From assembly GCA_964057225.1 (NCBI GenBank), contig OZ059894.1:1-64000 (forward strand): 64,000 nt of DNA. Direction: 5' to 3'. The number at the start of each line of letters is the position of its first letter. The stretch's first letter is position 1. The DNA comes from Auanema rhodensis. Lineage: Eukaryota; Nematoda; Chromadorea; Rhabditida; Rhabditidae. The notes under the pieces are model-generated. The model did no database searches, was not told where the DNA came from, and worked only from the letters and a program-made list of their open reading frames with translations. The position numbers and the translations under genes are program-made. Of this stretch, positions 1-14,608 are shown piece by piece.

Positions 1-1408
1 TAAAGTTCACGTAAATTTCAAAGTCATGGTTACCATGAACCAATATCAATAAAAATTTGTTTTTAGACTAATATGGACATGGGGAATCTAATTTTGAAAA
101 CCGCATCTCTTTATCTTTCACGTGAAGCGAGTTACATACCAAGTGCACATCACGTGTACATTTAATTAGCATAAATTAATGTTCACGTAAACTTCAAAGT
201 CATGGTTACCATGAAGCAATATCAATAAAAATTTGTTTTTAGACTAATATGGACATGGGGAATCTAATTTTGAAAACCGCATCTCTTTATCTTTCACGTG
301 AAGCGAGTTACATACCAAGTGCACATCACGTGTACATTTAATTAGCATAAATTAAAGTTCACGTAAATTTCAAAGTCATGGTTACCATGAACCAATATCA
401 ATAAAAATTTGTTTTTAGACTAATATGGACATGGGGAATCTAATTTTGAAAACCGCATTTCTTTATCTTTCACGTGAAGCGAGTTACATACCAAGTGCAC
501 ATCACGTGTACATTTAATTAGCATAAATTAAAGTTCACGTAAATTTCAAAGTCATGGTTACCATGCACCAATATCAATAAAAATTTGTTTTTAGACTAAT
601 ATGGACATGGGGAATCTAATTTTGAAAACCGCATCTCTTTATCTTTCACGTGAAGCGAGTTACATACCAAGTGCACATCACGTGTACATTTAAATAGCAT
701 AAATTAAAGTTCACGTAAATTTCAAAGTCATGGTTACCATGAACCAATATCAATAAAAATTTGTTTTTAGACTAATATGGACATGGGGAATCTAATTTTG
801 AAAACCGCATCTCTTTATCTTTCACGTGAAGCGAGTTACATACCAAGTGCACATCACGTGTACATTTAATTAGCATAAATTAATGTTCACGTAAACTTCA
901 AAGTCATGGTTACCATGAAGCAATATCAATAAAAATTTGTTTTTAGACTAATATGGACATGGGGAATCTAATTTTGAAAACCGCATCTCTTTATCTTTCA
1001 CGTGAAGCGAGTTACATACCAAGTGCACATCACGTGTAGATTTAATTAGCATAAATTAAAGTTCACGTAAATTTCAAAGTCATGGTTACCATGAACCAAT
1101 ATCAATAAAAATTTGTTTTTAGACTAATATGGACATGGGGAATCTAATTTTGAAAACCGCATCTCTTTATCTTTCACGTGAAGCGAGTTACATACCAAGT
1201 GCACATCACGTGTACATTTAAATAGCATAAATTAAAGTTCACGTAAATTTCAAAGTCATGGTTACCATGCACCAATATCAATAAAAATTTGTTTTTAGAC
1301 TAATATGGACATGGGGAATCTAATTTTGAAAACCGCATCTCTTTATCTTTCACGTGAAGCGAGTTACATACCAAGTGCACATCACGTGTACATTTAATTA
1401 GCATAAAT

Positions 1409-4400
1409 TAAAGTTCACGTAAATTTCAAAGTCATGGTTACCATGAACAAATATCAATAAAAATTTGTTTTTAGACTAATATGGACATGGGGAATCTAAT
1501 TTTGAAAACCGCATCTCTTTATCTTTCACGTGAAGCGAGTTACATACCAAGTGCACATCACGTGTACATTTAATTAGCATAAATTAAAGTTCACGTAAAT
1601 TTCAAAGTCATGGTTACCATGAACCAATATCAATAAAAATTTGTTTTTAGACTAATATGGACATGGGAAATCTAATTTTGAAAACCGCATTTCTTTATCT
1701 TTCACGTGAAGCGAGTTACATACCAAGTGCACATCACGTGTACATTTAATTAGCATAAATTAAAGTTCACGTAAATTTCAAAGTCATGGTTACCATGAAG
1801 CAATATCAATAAAAATTTGTTTTTAGACTAATATGGACATGGGGAATCTAATTTTGAAAACCGCATTTCTTTATCTTTCACGTGAAGCGAGTTACATACC
1901 AAGTGCACATCACGTGTACATTTAATTAGCATAAATTAAAGTTCACGTAAATTTCAAAGTCATGGTTACCATGCACCAATATCAATAAAAATTTGTTTTT
2001 AGACTAATATGGACATGGGGAATCTAATTTTGAAAACCGCATCTCTTTATCTTTCACGTGAAGCGAGTTACATACCAAGTGCACATCACGTGTACATTTA
2101 AATAGCATAAATTAAAGTTCACGTAAATTTCAAAGTCATGGTTACCATGAACCAATATCAATAAAAATTTGTTTTTAGACTAATATGGACATGGGGAATC
2201 TAATTTTGAAAACCGCATCTCTTTATCTTTCACGTGAAGCGAGTTACATACCAAGTGCACATCACGTGTACATTTAATTAGCATAAATTAAAGTTCACGT
2301 AAACTTCAAAGTCATGGTTACCATGAAGCAATATCAATAAAAATTTGTTTTTAGACTAATATGGACATGGGGAATCTAATTTTGAAAACCGCATCTCTTT
2401 ATCTTTCACGTGAAGCGAGTTACATACCAAGTGCACATCACGTGTACATTTAATTAGCATAAATTAAAGTTCACGTAAATTTCAAAGTCATGGTTACCAT
2501 GAAGCAATATCAATAAAAATTTGTTTTTAGACTAATATGGACATGGGGAATCTAATTTTGAAAACCGCATCTCTTTATCTTTCACGTGAAGCGAGTTACA
2601 TACCAAGTGCACATCACGTGTACATTTAATTAGCATAAATTAAAGTTCACGTAAATTTCAAAGTCATGGTTACCATGAACCAATATCAATAAAAATTTGT
2701 TTTTAGACTAATATGGACATGGGGAATCTAATTTTGAAAACCGCATTTCTTTATCTTTCACGTGAAGCGAGTTACATACCAAGTGCACATCACGTGTACA
2801 TTTAATTAGCATAAATTAAAGTTCACGTAAATTTCAAAGTCATGGTTACCATGCACCAATATCAATAAAAATTTGTTTTTAGACTAATATGGACATGGGG
2901 AATCTAATTTTGAAAACCGCATCTCTTTATCTTTCACGTGAAGCGAGTTACATACCAAGTGCACATCACGTGTACATTTAAATAGCATAAATTAAAGTTC
3001 ACGTAAATTTCAAAGTCATGGTTACCATGAACCAATATCAATAAAAATTTGTTTTTAGACTAATATGGACATGGGGAATCTAATTTTGAAAACCGCATCT
3101 CTTTATCTTTCACGTGAAGCGAGTTACATACCAAGTGCACATCACGTGTACATTTAATTAGCATAAATTAAAGTTCACGTAAACTTCAAAGTCATGGTTA
3201 CCATGAAGCAATATCAATAAAAATTTGTTTTTAGACTAATATGGACATGGGGAATCTAATTTTGAAAACCGCATCTCTTTATCTTTCACGTGAAGCGAGT
3301 TACATACCAAGTGCACATCACGTGTACATTTAATTAGCATAAATTAAAGTTCACGTAAATTTCAAAGTCATGGTTACCATGAACCAATATCAATGAAAAT
3401 TTGTTTTTAGACTAATATGGACATGGGGAATCTAATTTTGAAAACCGCATCTCTTTATCTTTCACGTGAAGCGAGTTACATACCAAGTGCACATCACGTG
3501 TACATTTAATTAGCATAAATTAAAGTTCACGTAAATTTCAAAGTCATGGTTACCATGAACAAATATCAATAAAAATTTGTTTTTAGACTAATATGGACAT
3601 GGGGAATCTAATTTTGAAAACCGCATCTCTTTATCTTTCACGTGAAGCGAGTTACATACCAAGTGCACATCACGTGTACATTTAATTAGCATAAATTAAA
3701 GTTCACGTAAATTTCAAAGTCATGGTTACCATGAACCAATATCAATAAAAATTTGTTTTTAGACTAATATGGACATGGGAAATCTAATTTTGAAAACCGC
3801 ATTTCTTTATCTTTCACGTGAAGCGAGTTACATACCAAGTGCACATCACGTGTACATTTAATTAGCATAAATTAAAGTTCACGTAAATTTCAAAGTCATG
3901 GTTACCATGAAGCAATATCAATAAAAATTTGTTTTTAGACTAATATGGACATGGGGAATCTAATTTTGAAAACCGCATTTCTTTATCTTTCACGTGAAGC
4001 GAGTTACATACCAAGTGCACATCACGTGTACATTTAATTAGCATAAATTAAAGTTCACGTAAATTTCAAAGTCATGGTTACCATGCACCAATATCAATAA
4101 AAATTTGTTTTTAGACTAATATGGACATGGGGAATCTAATTTTGAAAACCGCATCTCTTTATCTTTCACGTGAAGCGAGTTACATACCAAGTGCACATCA
4201 CGTGTACATTTAAATAGCATAAATTAAAGTTCACGTAAATTTCAAAGTCATGGTTACCATGAACCAATATCAATAAAAATTTGTTTTTAGACTAATATGG
4301 ACATGGGGAATCTAATTTTGAAAACCGCATCTCTTTATCTTTCACGTGAAGCGAGTTACATACCAAGTGCACATCACGTGTACATTTAATTAGCATAAAT

Positions 4401-5632
4401 TAAAGTTCACGTAAACTTCAAAGTCATGGTTACCATGAAGCAATATCAATAAAAATTTGTTTTTAGACTAATATGGACATGGGGAATCTAATTTTGAAAA
4501 CCGCATCTCTTTATCTTTCACGTGAAGCGAGTTACATACCAAGTGCACATCACGTGTACATTTAATTAGCATAAATTAAAGTTCACGTAAATTTCAAAGT
4601 CATGGTTACCATGAAGCAATATCAATAAAAATTTGTTTTTAGACTAATATGGACATGGGGAATCTAATTTTGAAAACCGCATCTCTTTATCTTTCACGTG
4701 AAGCGAGTTACATACCAAGTGCACATCACGTGTACATTTAATTAGCATAAATTAAAGTTCACGTAAATTTCAAAGTCATGGTTACCATGAACCAATATCA
4801 ATAAAAATTTGTTTTTAGACTAATATGGACATGGGGAATCTAATTTTGAAAACCGCATTTCTTTATCTTTCACGTGAAGCGAGTTACATACCAAGTGCAC
4901 ATCACGTGTACATTTAATTAGCATAAATTAAAGTTCACGTAAATTTCAAAGTCATGGTTACCATGCACCAATATCAATAAAAATTTGTTTTTAGACTAAT
5001 ATGGACATGGGGAATCTAATTTTGAAAACCGCATCTCTTTATCTTTCACGTGAAGCGAGTTACATACCAAGTGCACATCACGTGTACATTTAAATAGCAT
5101 AAATTAAAGTTCACGTAAATTTCAAAGTCATGGTTACCATGAACCAATATCAATAAAAATTTGTTTTTAGACTAATATGGACATGGGGAATCTAATTTTG
5201 AAAACCGCATCTCTTTATCTTTCACGTGAAGCGAGTTACATACCAAGTGCACATCACGTGTACATTTAATTAGCATAAATTAAAGTTCACGTAAACTTCA
5301 AAGTCATGGTTACCATGAAGCAATATCAATAAAAATTTGTTTTTAGACTAATATGGACATGGGGAATCTAATTTTGAAAACCGCATCTCTTTATCTTTCA
5401 CGTGAAGCGAGTTACATACCAAGTGCACATCACGTGTACATTTAATTAGCATAAATTAAAGTTCACGTAAATTTCAAAGTCATGGTTACCATGAACCAAT
5501 ATCAATGAAAATTTGTTTTTAGACTAATATGGACATGGGGAATCTAATTTTGAAAACCGCATCTCTTTATCTTTCACGTGAAGCGAGTTACATACCAAGT
5601 GCACATCACGTGTACATTTAATTAGCATAAAT
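1409..5632. repeat. 12-monomer higher-order repeat, two tandem copies (1409-3520, 3521-5632)
   Basis: Two adjacent 2112-bp blocks share the same order of diagnostic variants. Each opens with a GAACAAATA monomer, then a GGGAAATC + GCATTTC monomer, a GAAGC + GCATTTC monomer, a GCACC + AAATAGC monomer, and so on, and closes with a CAATGAAA monomer. The order matches for all 12 monomers, and neighbouring monomers within a block differ more than monomers 12 apart. This is the classical signature of block amplification by unequal exchange. Confidence 0.9.
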
Positions 5633-5984
5633 TAAAGTTCACGTAAATTTCAAAGTCATGGTTACCATGAACCAATATCAATAAAAATTTGTTTTTAGAC
5701 TAATATGGACATGGGGAATCTAATTTTGAAAACCGCATCTCTTTATCTTTCACGTGAAGCGAGTTACATACCAAGTGCACATCACGTGTACATTTAATTA
5801 GCATAAATTAAAGTTCACGTAAATTTCAAAGTCATGGTTACCATGAACCAATATCAATAAAAATTTGTTTTTAGACTAATATGGACATGGGGAATCTAAT
5901 TTTGAAAACCGCATCTCTTTATCTTTCACGTGAAGCGAGTTACATACCAAGTGCACATCACGTGTACATTTAATTAGCATAAAT

Positions 5985-8900
5985 TAAAGTTCACGTAAAT
6001 TTCAAAGTCATGGTTACCATGAACCAATATCAATAAAAATTTGTTTTTAGACTAATATGGACATGGGGAATCTAATTTTGAAAACCGCATCTCTTTATCT
6101 TTCACGTGAAGCGAGTTACATACCAAGTGCACATCACGTGTACATTTAATTAGCATAAATTAAAGTTCACGTAAATTTCAAAGTCATGGTTACCATGAAC
6201 CAATATCAATAAAAATTTGTTTTTAGACTAATATGGACATGGGGAATCTAATTGTGAAAACCGCATTTCTTTATCTTTCACGTGAAGCGAGTTACATACC
6301 AAGTGCACATCACGTGTACATTTAATTAGCATAAATTAAAGTTCACGTAAATTTCAAAGTCATGGTTACCATGAAGCAATATCAATAAAAATTTGTTTTT
6401 AGACTAATATGGACATGGGGAATCTAATTTTGAAAACCGCATCTCTTTATCTTTCACGTGAAGCGAGTTACATACCAAGTGCACATCACGTGTACATTTA
6501 ATTAGCATAAATTAAAGTTCACGTAAATTTCAAAGTCATGGTTACCATGAACCAATATCAATAAAAATTTGTTTTTAGACTAATATGGACATGGGGAATC
6601 TAATTTTGAAAACCGCATTTCTTTATCTTTCACGTGAAGCGAGTTACATACCAAGTGCACATCACGTGTACATTTAATTAGCATAAATTAAAGTTCACGT
6701 AAATTTCAAAGTCATGGTTACCATGAACCAATATCAATAAAAATTTGTTTTTAGACTAATATGGACATGGGGAATCTAATTTTGAAAACCGCATCTCTTT
6801 ATCTTTCACGTGAAGCGAGTTACATACCAAGTGCACATCACGTGTACATTTAATTAGCATAAATTAAAGTTCACGTAAATTTCAAAGTCATGGTTACCAT
6901 GAACCAATATCAATAAAAATTTGTTTTTAGACTAATATGGACATGGGGAATCTAATTTTGAAAACCGCATTTCTTTATCTTTCACGTGAAGCGAGTTACA
7001 TACCAAGTGCACATCACGTGTACATTTAATTAGCATAAATTAAAGTTCACGTAAATTTCAAAGTCATGGTTACCATGAACCAATATCAATAAAAATTTGT
7101 TTTTAGACTAATATGGACATGGGGAATCTAATTTTGAAAACCGCATCTCTTTATCTTTCACGTGAAGCGAGTTACATACCAAGTGCACATCACGTGTACA
7201 TTTAATTAGCATAAATTAAAGTTCACGTAAATTTCAAAGTCATGGTTACCATGAAGCAATATCAATAAAAATTTGTTTTTAGACTAATATGGACATGGGG
7301 AATCTAATTTTGAAAACCGCATCTCTTTATCTTTCACGTGAAGCGAGTTACATACCAAGTGCACATCACGTGTACATTTAATTAGCATAAATTAAAGTTC
7401 ACGTAAATTTCAAAGTCATGGTTACCATGCACCAATATCAATAAAAATTTGTTTTTAGACTAATATGGACATGGGGAATCTAATTTTGGAAACCGCATCT
7501 CTTTATCTTTCACGTGAAGCGAGTTACATACCAAGTGCACATCACGTGTACACTTAATTAGCATAAATTAAAGTTCACGTAAATTTCAAAGTCATGGTTA
7601 CCATGAACCAATATCAATAAAAATTTGTTTTTAGACTAATATGGACATGGGGAATCTAATTTTGAAAACCGCATCTCTTTATCTTTCACGTGAAGCGAGT
7701 TACATACCAAGTGCACATCACGTGTACATTTAATTAGCATAAATTAAAGTTCACGTAAATTTCAAAGTTATGGTTACCATGAACCAATATCAATAAAAAT
7801 TTGTTTTTAGACTAATATGGACATGGGGAATCTAATTTTGAAAACCGCATCTCTTTATCTTTCACGTGAAGCGAGTTACATACCAAGTGCACATCACGTG
7901 TACATTTAATTAGCATAAATTAAAGTTCACGTAAACTTCAAAGTCATGGTTACCATGAAGCAATATCAATAAAAATTTGTTTTTAGACTAATATGGACAT
8001 GGGGAATCTAATTTTGAAAACCGCATCTCTTTATCTTTCACGTGAAGCGAGTTACATACCAAGTGCACATCACGTGTACATTTAATTAGCATAAATTAAA
8101 GTTCACGTAAATTTCAAAGTCATGGTTACCATGAACCAATATCAATAAAAATTTGTTTTTAGACTAATATGGACATGGGGAATCTAATTTTGAAAACCGC
8201 ATCTCTTTATCTTTCACGTGAAGCGAGTTACATACCAAGTGCACATCACGTGTACATTTAATTAGCATAAATTAAAGTTCACGTAAATTTCAAAGTCATG
8301 GTTACCATGAAGCAATATCAATAAAAATTTGTTTTTAGACTAATATGGACATGGGGAATCTAATTTTGAAAACCGCATCTCTTTATCTTTCACGTGAAGC
8401 GAGTTACATACCAAGTGCACATCACGTGTACATTTAATTAGCATAAATTAAAATTCACGTAAATTTCAAAGTCATGGTTACCATGAAGCAATATCAATAA
8501 AAATTTGTTTTTAGACTAATATGGACATGGAGAATCTAATTTTGAAAACCGCATCTCTTTATCTTTCACGTGAAGCGAGTTACATACCAAGTGCACATCA
8601 CGTGTACATTTAATTAGCATAAATTAAAATTCACGTAAATTTCAAAGTCATGGTTACCATGAAGCAATATCAATAAAAATTTGTTTTTAGACTAATATGG
8701 ACATGGGGAATCTAATTTTGAAAACCGCATCTCTTTATCTTTCACGTGAAGCGAGTTACATACCAAGTGCACATCACGTGTACATTTAATTAGCATAAAT
8801 TAAAGTTCACGTAAATTTCAAAGTCATGGTTACCATGAAGCAATATCAATAAAAATTTGTTTTTAGACTAATATGGACATGGGGAATCTAATTTTGAAAA

Positions 8901-11900
8901 CCGCATCTCTTTATCTTTCACGTGAAGCGAGTTACATACCAAGTGCACATCACGTGTACATTTAATTAGCATAAATTAAAATTCACGTAAATTTCAAAGT
9001 CATGGTTACCATGAAGCAATATCAATAAAAATTTGTTTTTAGACTAATATGGACATGGAGAATCTAATTTTGAAAACCGCATCTCTTTATCTTTCACGTG
9101 AAGCGAGTTACATACCAAGTGCACATCACGTGTACATTTAATTAGCATAAATTAAAGTTCACGTAAATTTCAAAGTCATGGTTACCATGAACCAATATCA
9201 ATGAAAATTTGTTTTTAGACTAATATGGACATGGGGAATCTAATTTTGAAAACCGCATCTCTTTATCTTTCACGTGAAGCGAGTTACATACCAAGTGCAC
9301 ATCACGTGTACATTTAATTAGCATAAATTAAAGTTCACGTAAATTTCAAAGTCATGGTTACCATGAACCAATATCAATAAAAATTTGTTTTTAGACTAAT
9401 ATGGACATGGGGAATCTAATTTTGAAAACCGCATCTCTTTATCTTTCACGTGAAGCGAGTTACATACCAAGTGCACATCACGTGTACATTTAATTAGCAT
9501 AAATTAAAGTTCACGTAAATTTCAAAGTCATGGTTACCATGAAGCAATATCAATAAAAATTTGTTTTTAGACTAATATGGACATGGGGAATCTAATTTTG
9601 AAAACCGCATCTCTTTATCTTTCACGTGAAGCGAGTTACATACCAAGTGCACATCACGTGTACATTTAATTAGCATAAATTAAAGTTCACGTAAATTTCA
9701 AAGTCATGGTTACCATGAAGCAATATCAATAAAAATTTGTTTTTAGACTAATATGGACATGGGGAATCTAATTTTGAAAACCGCATCTCTTTATCTTTCA
9801 CGTGAAGCGAGTTACATACCAAGTGCACATCACGTGTACATTTAATTAGCATAAATTAAAGTTCACGTAAATTTCAAAGTCATGGTTACCATGAAGCAAT
9901 ATCAATAAAAATTTGTTTTTAGACTAATATGGACATGGGGAATCTAATTTTGAAAACCGCATCTCTTTATCTTTCACGTGAAGCGAGTTACATACCAAGT
10001 GCACATCACGTGTACATTTAATTAGCATAAATTAAAGTTCACGTAAATTTCAAAGTCATGGTTACCATGAACCAATATCAATAAAAATTTGTTTTTAGAC
10101 TAATATGGACATGGGGAATCTAATTTTGAAAACCGCATCTCTTTATCTTTCACGTGAAGCGAGTTACATACCAAGTGCACATCACGTGTACATTTAATTA
10201 GCATAAATTAAAGTTCACGTAAATTTCAAAGTCATGGTTACCATGAACCAATATCAATAAAAATTTGTTTTTAGACTAATATGGACATGGGGAATCTAAT
10301 TGTGAAAACCGCATTTCTTTATCTTTCACGTGAAGCGAGTTACATACCAAGTGCACATCACGTGTACATTTAATTAGCATAAATTAAAGTTCACGTAAAT
10401 TTCAAAGTCATGGTTACCATGAAGCAATATCAATAAAAATTTGTTTTTAGACTAATATGGACATGGGGAATCTAATTTTGAAAACCGCATCTCTTTATCT
10501 TTCACGTGAAGCGAGTTACATACCAAGTGCACATCACGTGTACATTTAATTAGCATAAATTAAAGTTCACGTAAATTTCAAAGTCATGGTTACCATGAAC
10601 CAATATCAATAAAAATTTGTTTTTAGACTAATATGGACATGGGGAATCTAATTTTGAAAACCGCATTTCTTTATCTTTCACGTGAAGCGAGTTACATACC
10701 AAGTGCACATCACGTGTACATTTAATTAGCATAAATTAAAGTTCACGTAAATTTCAAAGTCATGGTTACCATGAACCAATATCAATAAAAATTTGTTTTT
10801 AGACTAATATGGACATGGGGAATCTAATTTTGAAAACCGCATCTCTTTATCTTTCACGTGAAGCGAGTTACATACCAAGTGCACATCACGTGTACATTTA
10901 ATTAGCATAAATTAAAGTTCACGTAAATTTCAAAGTCATGGTTACCATGAACCAATATCAATAAAAATTTGTTTTTAGACTAATATGGACATGGGGAATC
11001 TAATTTTGAAAACCGCATTTCTTTATCTTTCACGTGAAGCGAGTTACATACCAAGTGCACATCACGTGTACATTTAATTAGCATAAATTAAAGTTCACGT
11101 AAATTTCAAAGTCATGGTTACCATGAACCAATATCAATAAAAATTTGTTTTTAGACTAATATGGACATGGGGAATCTAATTTTGAAAACCGCATCTCTTT
11201 ATCTTTCACGTGAAGCGAGTTACATACCAAGTGCACATCACGTGTACATTTAATTAGCATAAATTAAAGTTCACGTAAATTTCAAAGTCATGGTTACCAT
11301 GAAGCAATATCAATAAAAATTTGTTTTTAGACTAATATGGACATGGGGAATCTAATTTTGAAAACCGCATCTCTTTATCTTTCACGTGAAGCGAGTTACA
11401 TACCAAGTGCACATCACGTGTACATTTAATTAGCATAAATTAAAGTTCACGTAAATTTCAAAGTCATGGTTACCATGCACCAATATCAATAAAAATTTGT
11501 TTTTAGACTAATATGGACATGGGGAATCTAATTTTGGAAACCGCATCTCTTTATCTTTCACGTGAAGCGAGTTACATACCAAGTGCACATCACGTGTACA
11601 CTTAATTAGCATAAATTAAAGTTCACGTAAATTTCAAAGTCATGGTTACCATGAACCAATATCAATAAAAATTTGTTTTTAGACTAATATGGACATGGGG
11701 AATCTAATTTTGAAAACCGCATCTCTTTATCTTTCACGTGAAGCGAGTTACATACCAAGTGCACATCACGTGTACATTTAATTAGCATAAATTAAAGTTC
11801 ACGTAAATTTCAAAGTTATGGTTACCATGAACCAATATCAATAAAAATTTGTTTTTAGACTAATATGGACATGGGGAATCTAATTTTGAAAACCGCATCT

Positions 11901-13024
11901 CTTTATCTTTCACGTGAAGCGAGTTACATACCAAGTGCACATCACGTGTACATTTAATTAGCATAAATTAAAGTTCACGTAAACTTCAAAGTCATGGTTA
12001 CCATGAAGCAATATCAATAAAAATTTGTTTTTAGACTAATATGGACATGGGGAATCTAATTTTGAAAACCGCATCTCTTTATCTTTCACGTGAAGCGAGT
12101 TACATACCAAGTGCACATCACGTGTACATTTAATTAGCATAAATTAAAGTTCACGTAAATTTCAAAGTCATGGTTACCATGAACCAATATCAATAAAAAT
12201 TTGTTTTTAGACTAATATGGACATGGGGAATCTAATTTTGAAAACCGCATCTCTTTATCTTTCACGTGAAGCGAGTTACATACCAAGTGCACATCACGTG
12301 TACATTTAATTAGCATAAATTAAAGTTCACGTAAATTTCAAAGTCATGGTTACCATGAAGCAATATCAATAAAAATTTGTTTTTAGACTAATATGGACAT
12401 GGGGAATCTAATTTTGAAAACCGCATCTCTTTATCTTTCACGTGAAGCGAGTTACATACCAAGTGCACATCACGTGTACATTTAATTAGCATAAATTAAA
12501 ATTCACGTAAATTTCAAAGTCATGGTTACCATGAAGCAATATCAATAAAAATTTGTTTTTAGACTAATATGGACATGGAGAATCTAATTTTGAAAACCGC
12601 ATCTCTTTATCTTTCACGTGAAGCGAGTTACATACCAAGTGCACATCACGTGTACATTTAATTAGCATAAATTAAAATTCACGTAAATTTCAAAGTCATG
12701 GTTACCATGAAGCAATATCAATAAAAATTTGTTTTTAGACTAATATGGACATGGGGAATCTAATTTTGAAAACCGCATCTCTTTATCTTTCACGTGAAGC
12801 GAGTTACATACCAAGTGCACATCACGTGTACATTTAATTAGCATAAATTAAAGTTCACGTAAATTTCAAAGTCATGGTTACCATGAAGCAATATCAATAA
12901 AAATTTGTTTTTAGACTAATATGGACATGGGGAATCTAATTTTGAAAACCGCATCTCTTTATCTTTCACGTGAAGCGAGTTACATACCAAGTGCACATCA
13001 CGTGTACATTTAATTAGCATAAAT
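5985..13024. repeat. 23-monomer higher-order repeat; matching blocks 5985-8976 and 10033-13024
   Basis: The blocks lie 4048 bp (23 monomers) apart and share a rare series in order: ATTGTGAAAA + GCATTTC, GCACC + TTTTGGAAA + ACACTTAATT, CAAAGTTATGG, AAACTT + GAAGC, and TAAAATTC + GGAGAATC. Seventeen consecutive monomers match. The register is lost at 8977 versus 13025, and 8977-10032 is a filler that differs between the copies. A third, looser relative at 18129-20064 has the same series with one extra monomer and without the ACACTT change. Confidence 0.85.
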
Positions 13025-13200
13025 TAAAGTTCACGTAAATTTCAAAGTCATGGTTACCATGAAGCAATATCAATAAAAATTTGTTTTTAGACTAATATGG
13101 ACATGGGGAATCTAATTTTGAAAACCGCATCTCTTTATCTTTCACGTGAAGCGAGTTACATACCAAGTGCACATCACGTGTACATTTAATTAGCATAAAT

Positions 13201-14608
13201 TAAAGTTCACGTAAATTTCAAAGTCATGGTTACCATGAACCAATATCAATCAAAATTTGTTTTTAGACTAATATGGACATGGGGAATCTAATTTTGAAAA
13301 CCGCATCTCTTTATCTTTCACGTGAAGCGAGTTACATACCAAGTGCACATCACGTGTACATTTAATTAGCATAAATTAAAGTTCACGTAAATTTCAAAGT
13401 CATGGTTACCATGCACCAATATCAATAAAAATTTGTTTTTAGACTAATATGGACATGGGGAATCTAATTTTGAAAACCGCATCTCTTTATCTTTCACGTG
13501 AAGCGAGTTACATACCAAGTGCACATCACGTGTACATTTAATTAGCATAAATTAAAGTTCACGTAAATTTCAAAGTCATGGTTACCATGCACCAATATCA
13601 ATAAAAATTTGTTTTTAGACTAATATGGACATGGGGAATCTAATTTTGAAAACCGAATCTCTTTATCTTTCACGTGAAGCAAGTTACATACCAAGTGCAC
13701 ATCACGTGTACATTTAATTAGCATAAATTAAAGTTCACGTAAATTTCAAAGTCATGGTTACCATCAACCAATATCAATAAAAATTTGTTTTTAGACTAAT
13801 ATGGACATGGGGAATCTAATTTTGAAAACCGCATCTCTTTATCTTTCACGTGAAGCGAGTTACATACCAAGTGCACATCACGTGTACATTTAATTAGCAT
13901 AAATTAAAGTTCACGTAAATTTCAAAGTCATGGTTACCATGAACCAATATCAATCAAAATTTGTTTTTAGACTAATATGGACATGGGGAATCTAATTTTG
14001 AAAACCGCATCTCTTTATCTTTCACGTGAAGCGAGTTACATACCAAGTGCACATCACGTGTACATTTAATTAGCATAAATTAAAGTTCACGTAAATTTCA
14101 AAGTCATGGTTACCATGCACCAATATCAATAAAAATTTGTTTTTAGACTAATATGGACATGGGGAATCTAATTTTGAAAACCGCATCTCTTTATCTTTCA
14201 CGTGAAGCGAGTTACATACCAAGTGCACATCACGTGTACATTTAATTAGCATAAATTAAAGTTCACGTAAATTTCAAAGTCATGGTTACCATGCACCAAT
14301 ATCAATAAAAATTTGTTTTTAGACTAATATGGACATGGGGAATCTAATTTTGAAAACCGCATCTCTTTATCTTTCACGTGAAGCGAGTTACATACCAAGT
14401 GCACATCACGTGTACATTTAATTAGCATAAATTAAAGTTCACGTAAATTTCAAAGTCATGGTTACCATAAACCAATATCAATAAAAATTTGTTTTTAGAC
14501 TAATATGGACATGGGGAATCTAATTTTGAAAACCGCATCTCTTTATCTTTCACGTGAAGCGAGTTACATACCAAGTGCACATCACGTGTACATTTAATTA
14601 GCATAAAT
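13201..14608. repeat. 4-monomer tandem block (704 bp x2)
   Basis: The order is CAATCAAA monomer, GCACC, GCACC, then a monomer with an altered CCATG (CCATCAACC in the first copy, CCATAAACC in the second). The same four-monomer series recurs at 16721-17424 and at 23237-23940, so this block was copied to distant parts of the array. The first copy also has private changes (ACCGAATC and AAGCAAGTT in its third monomer). Confidence 0.75.
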
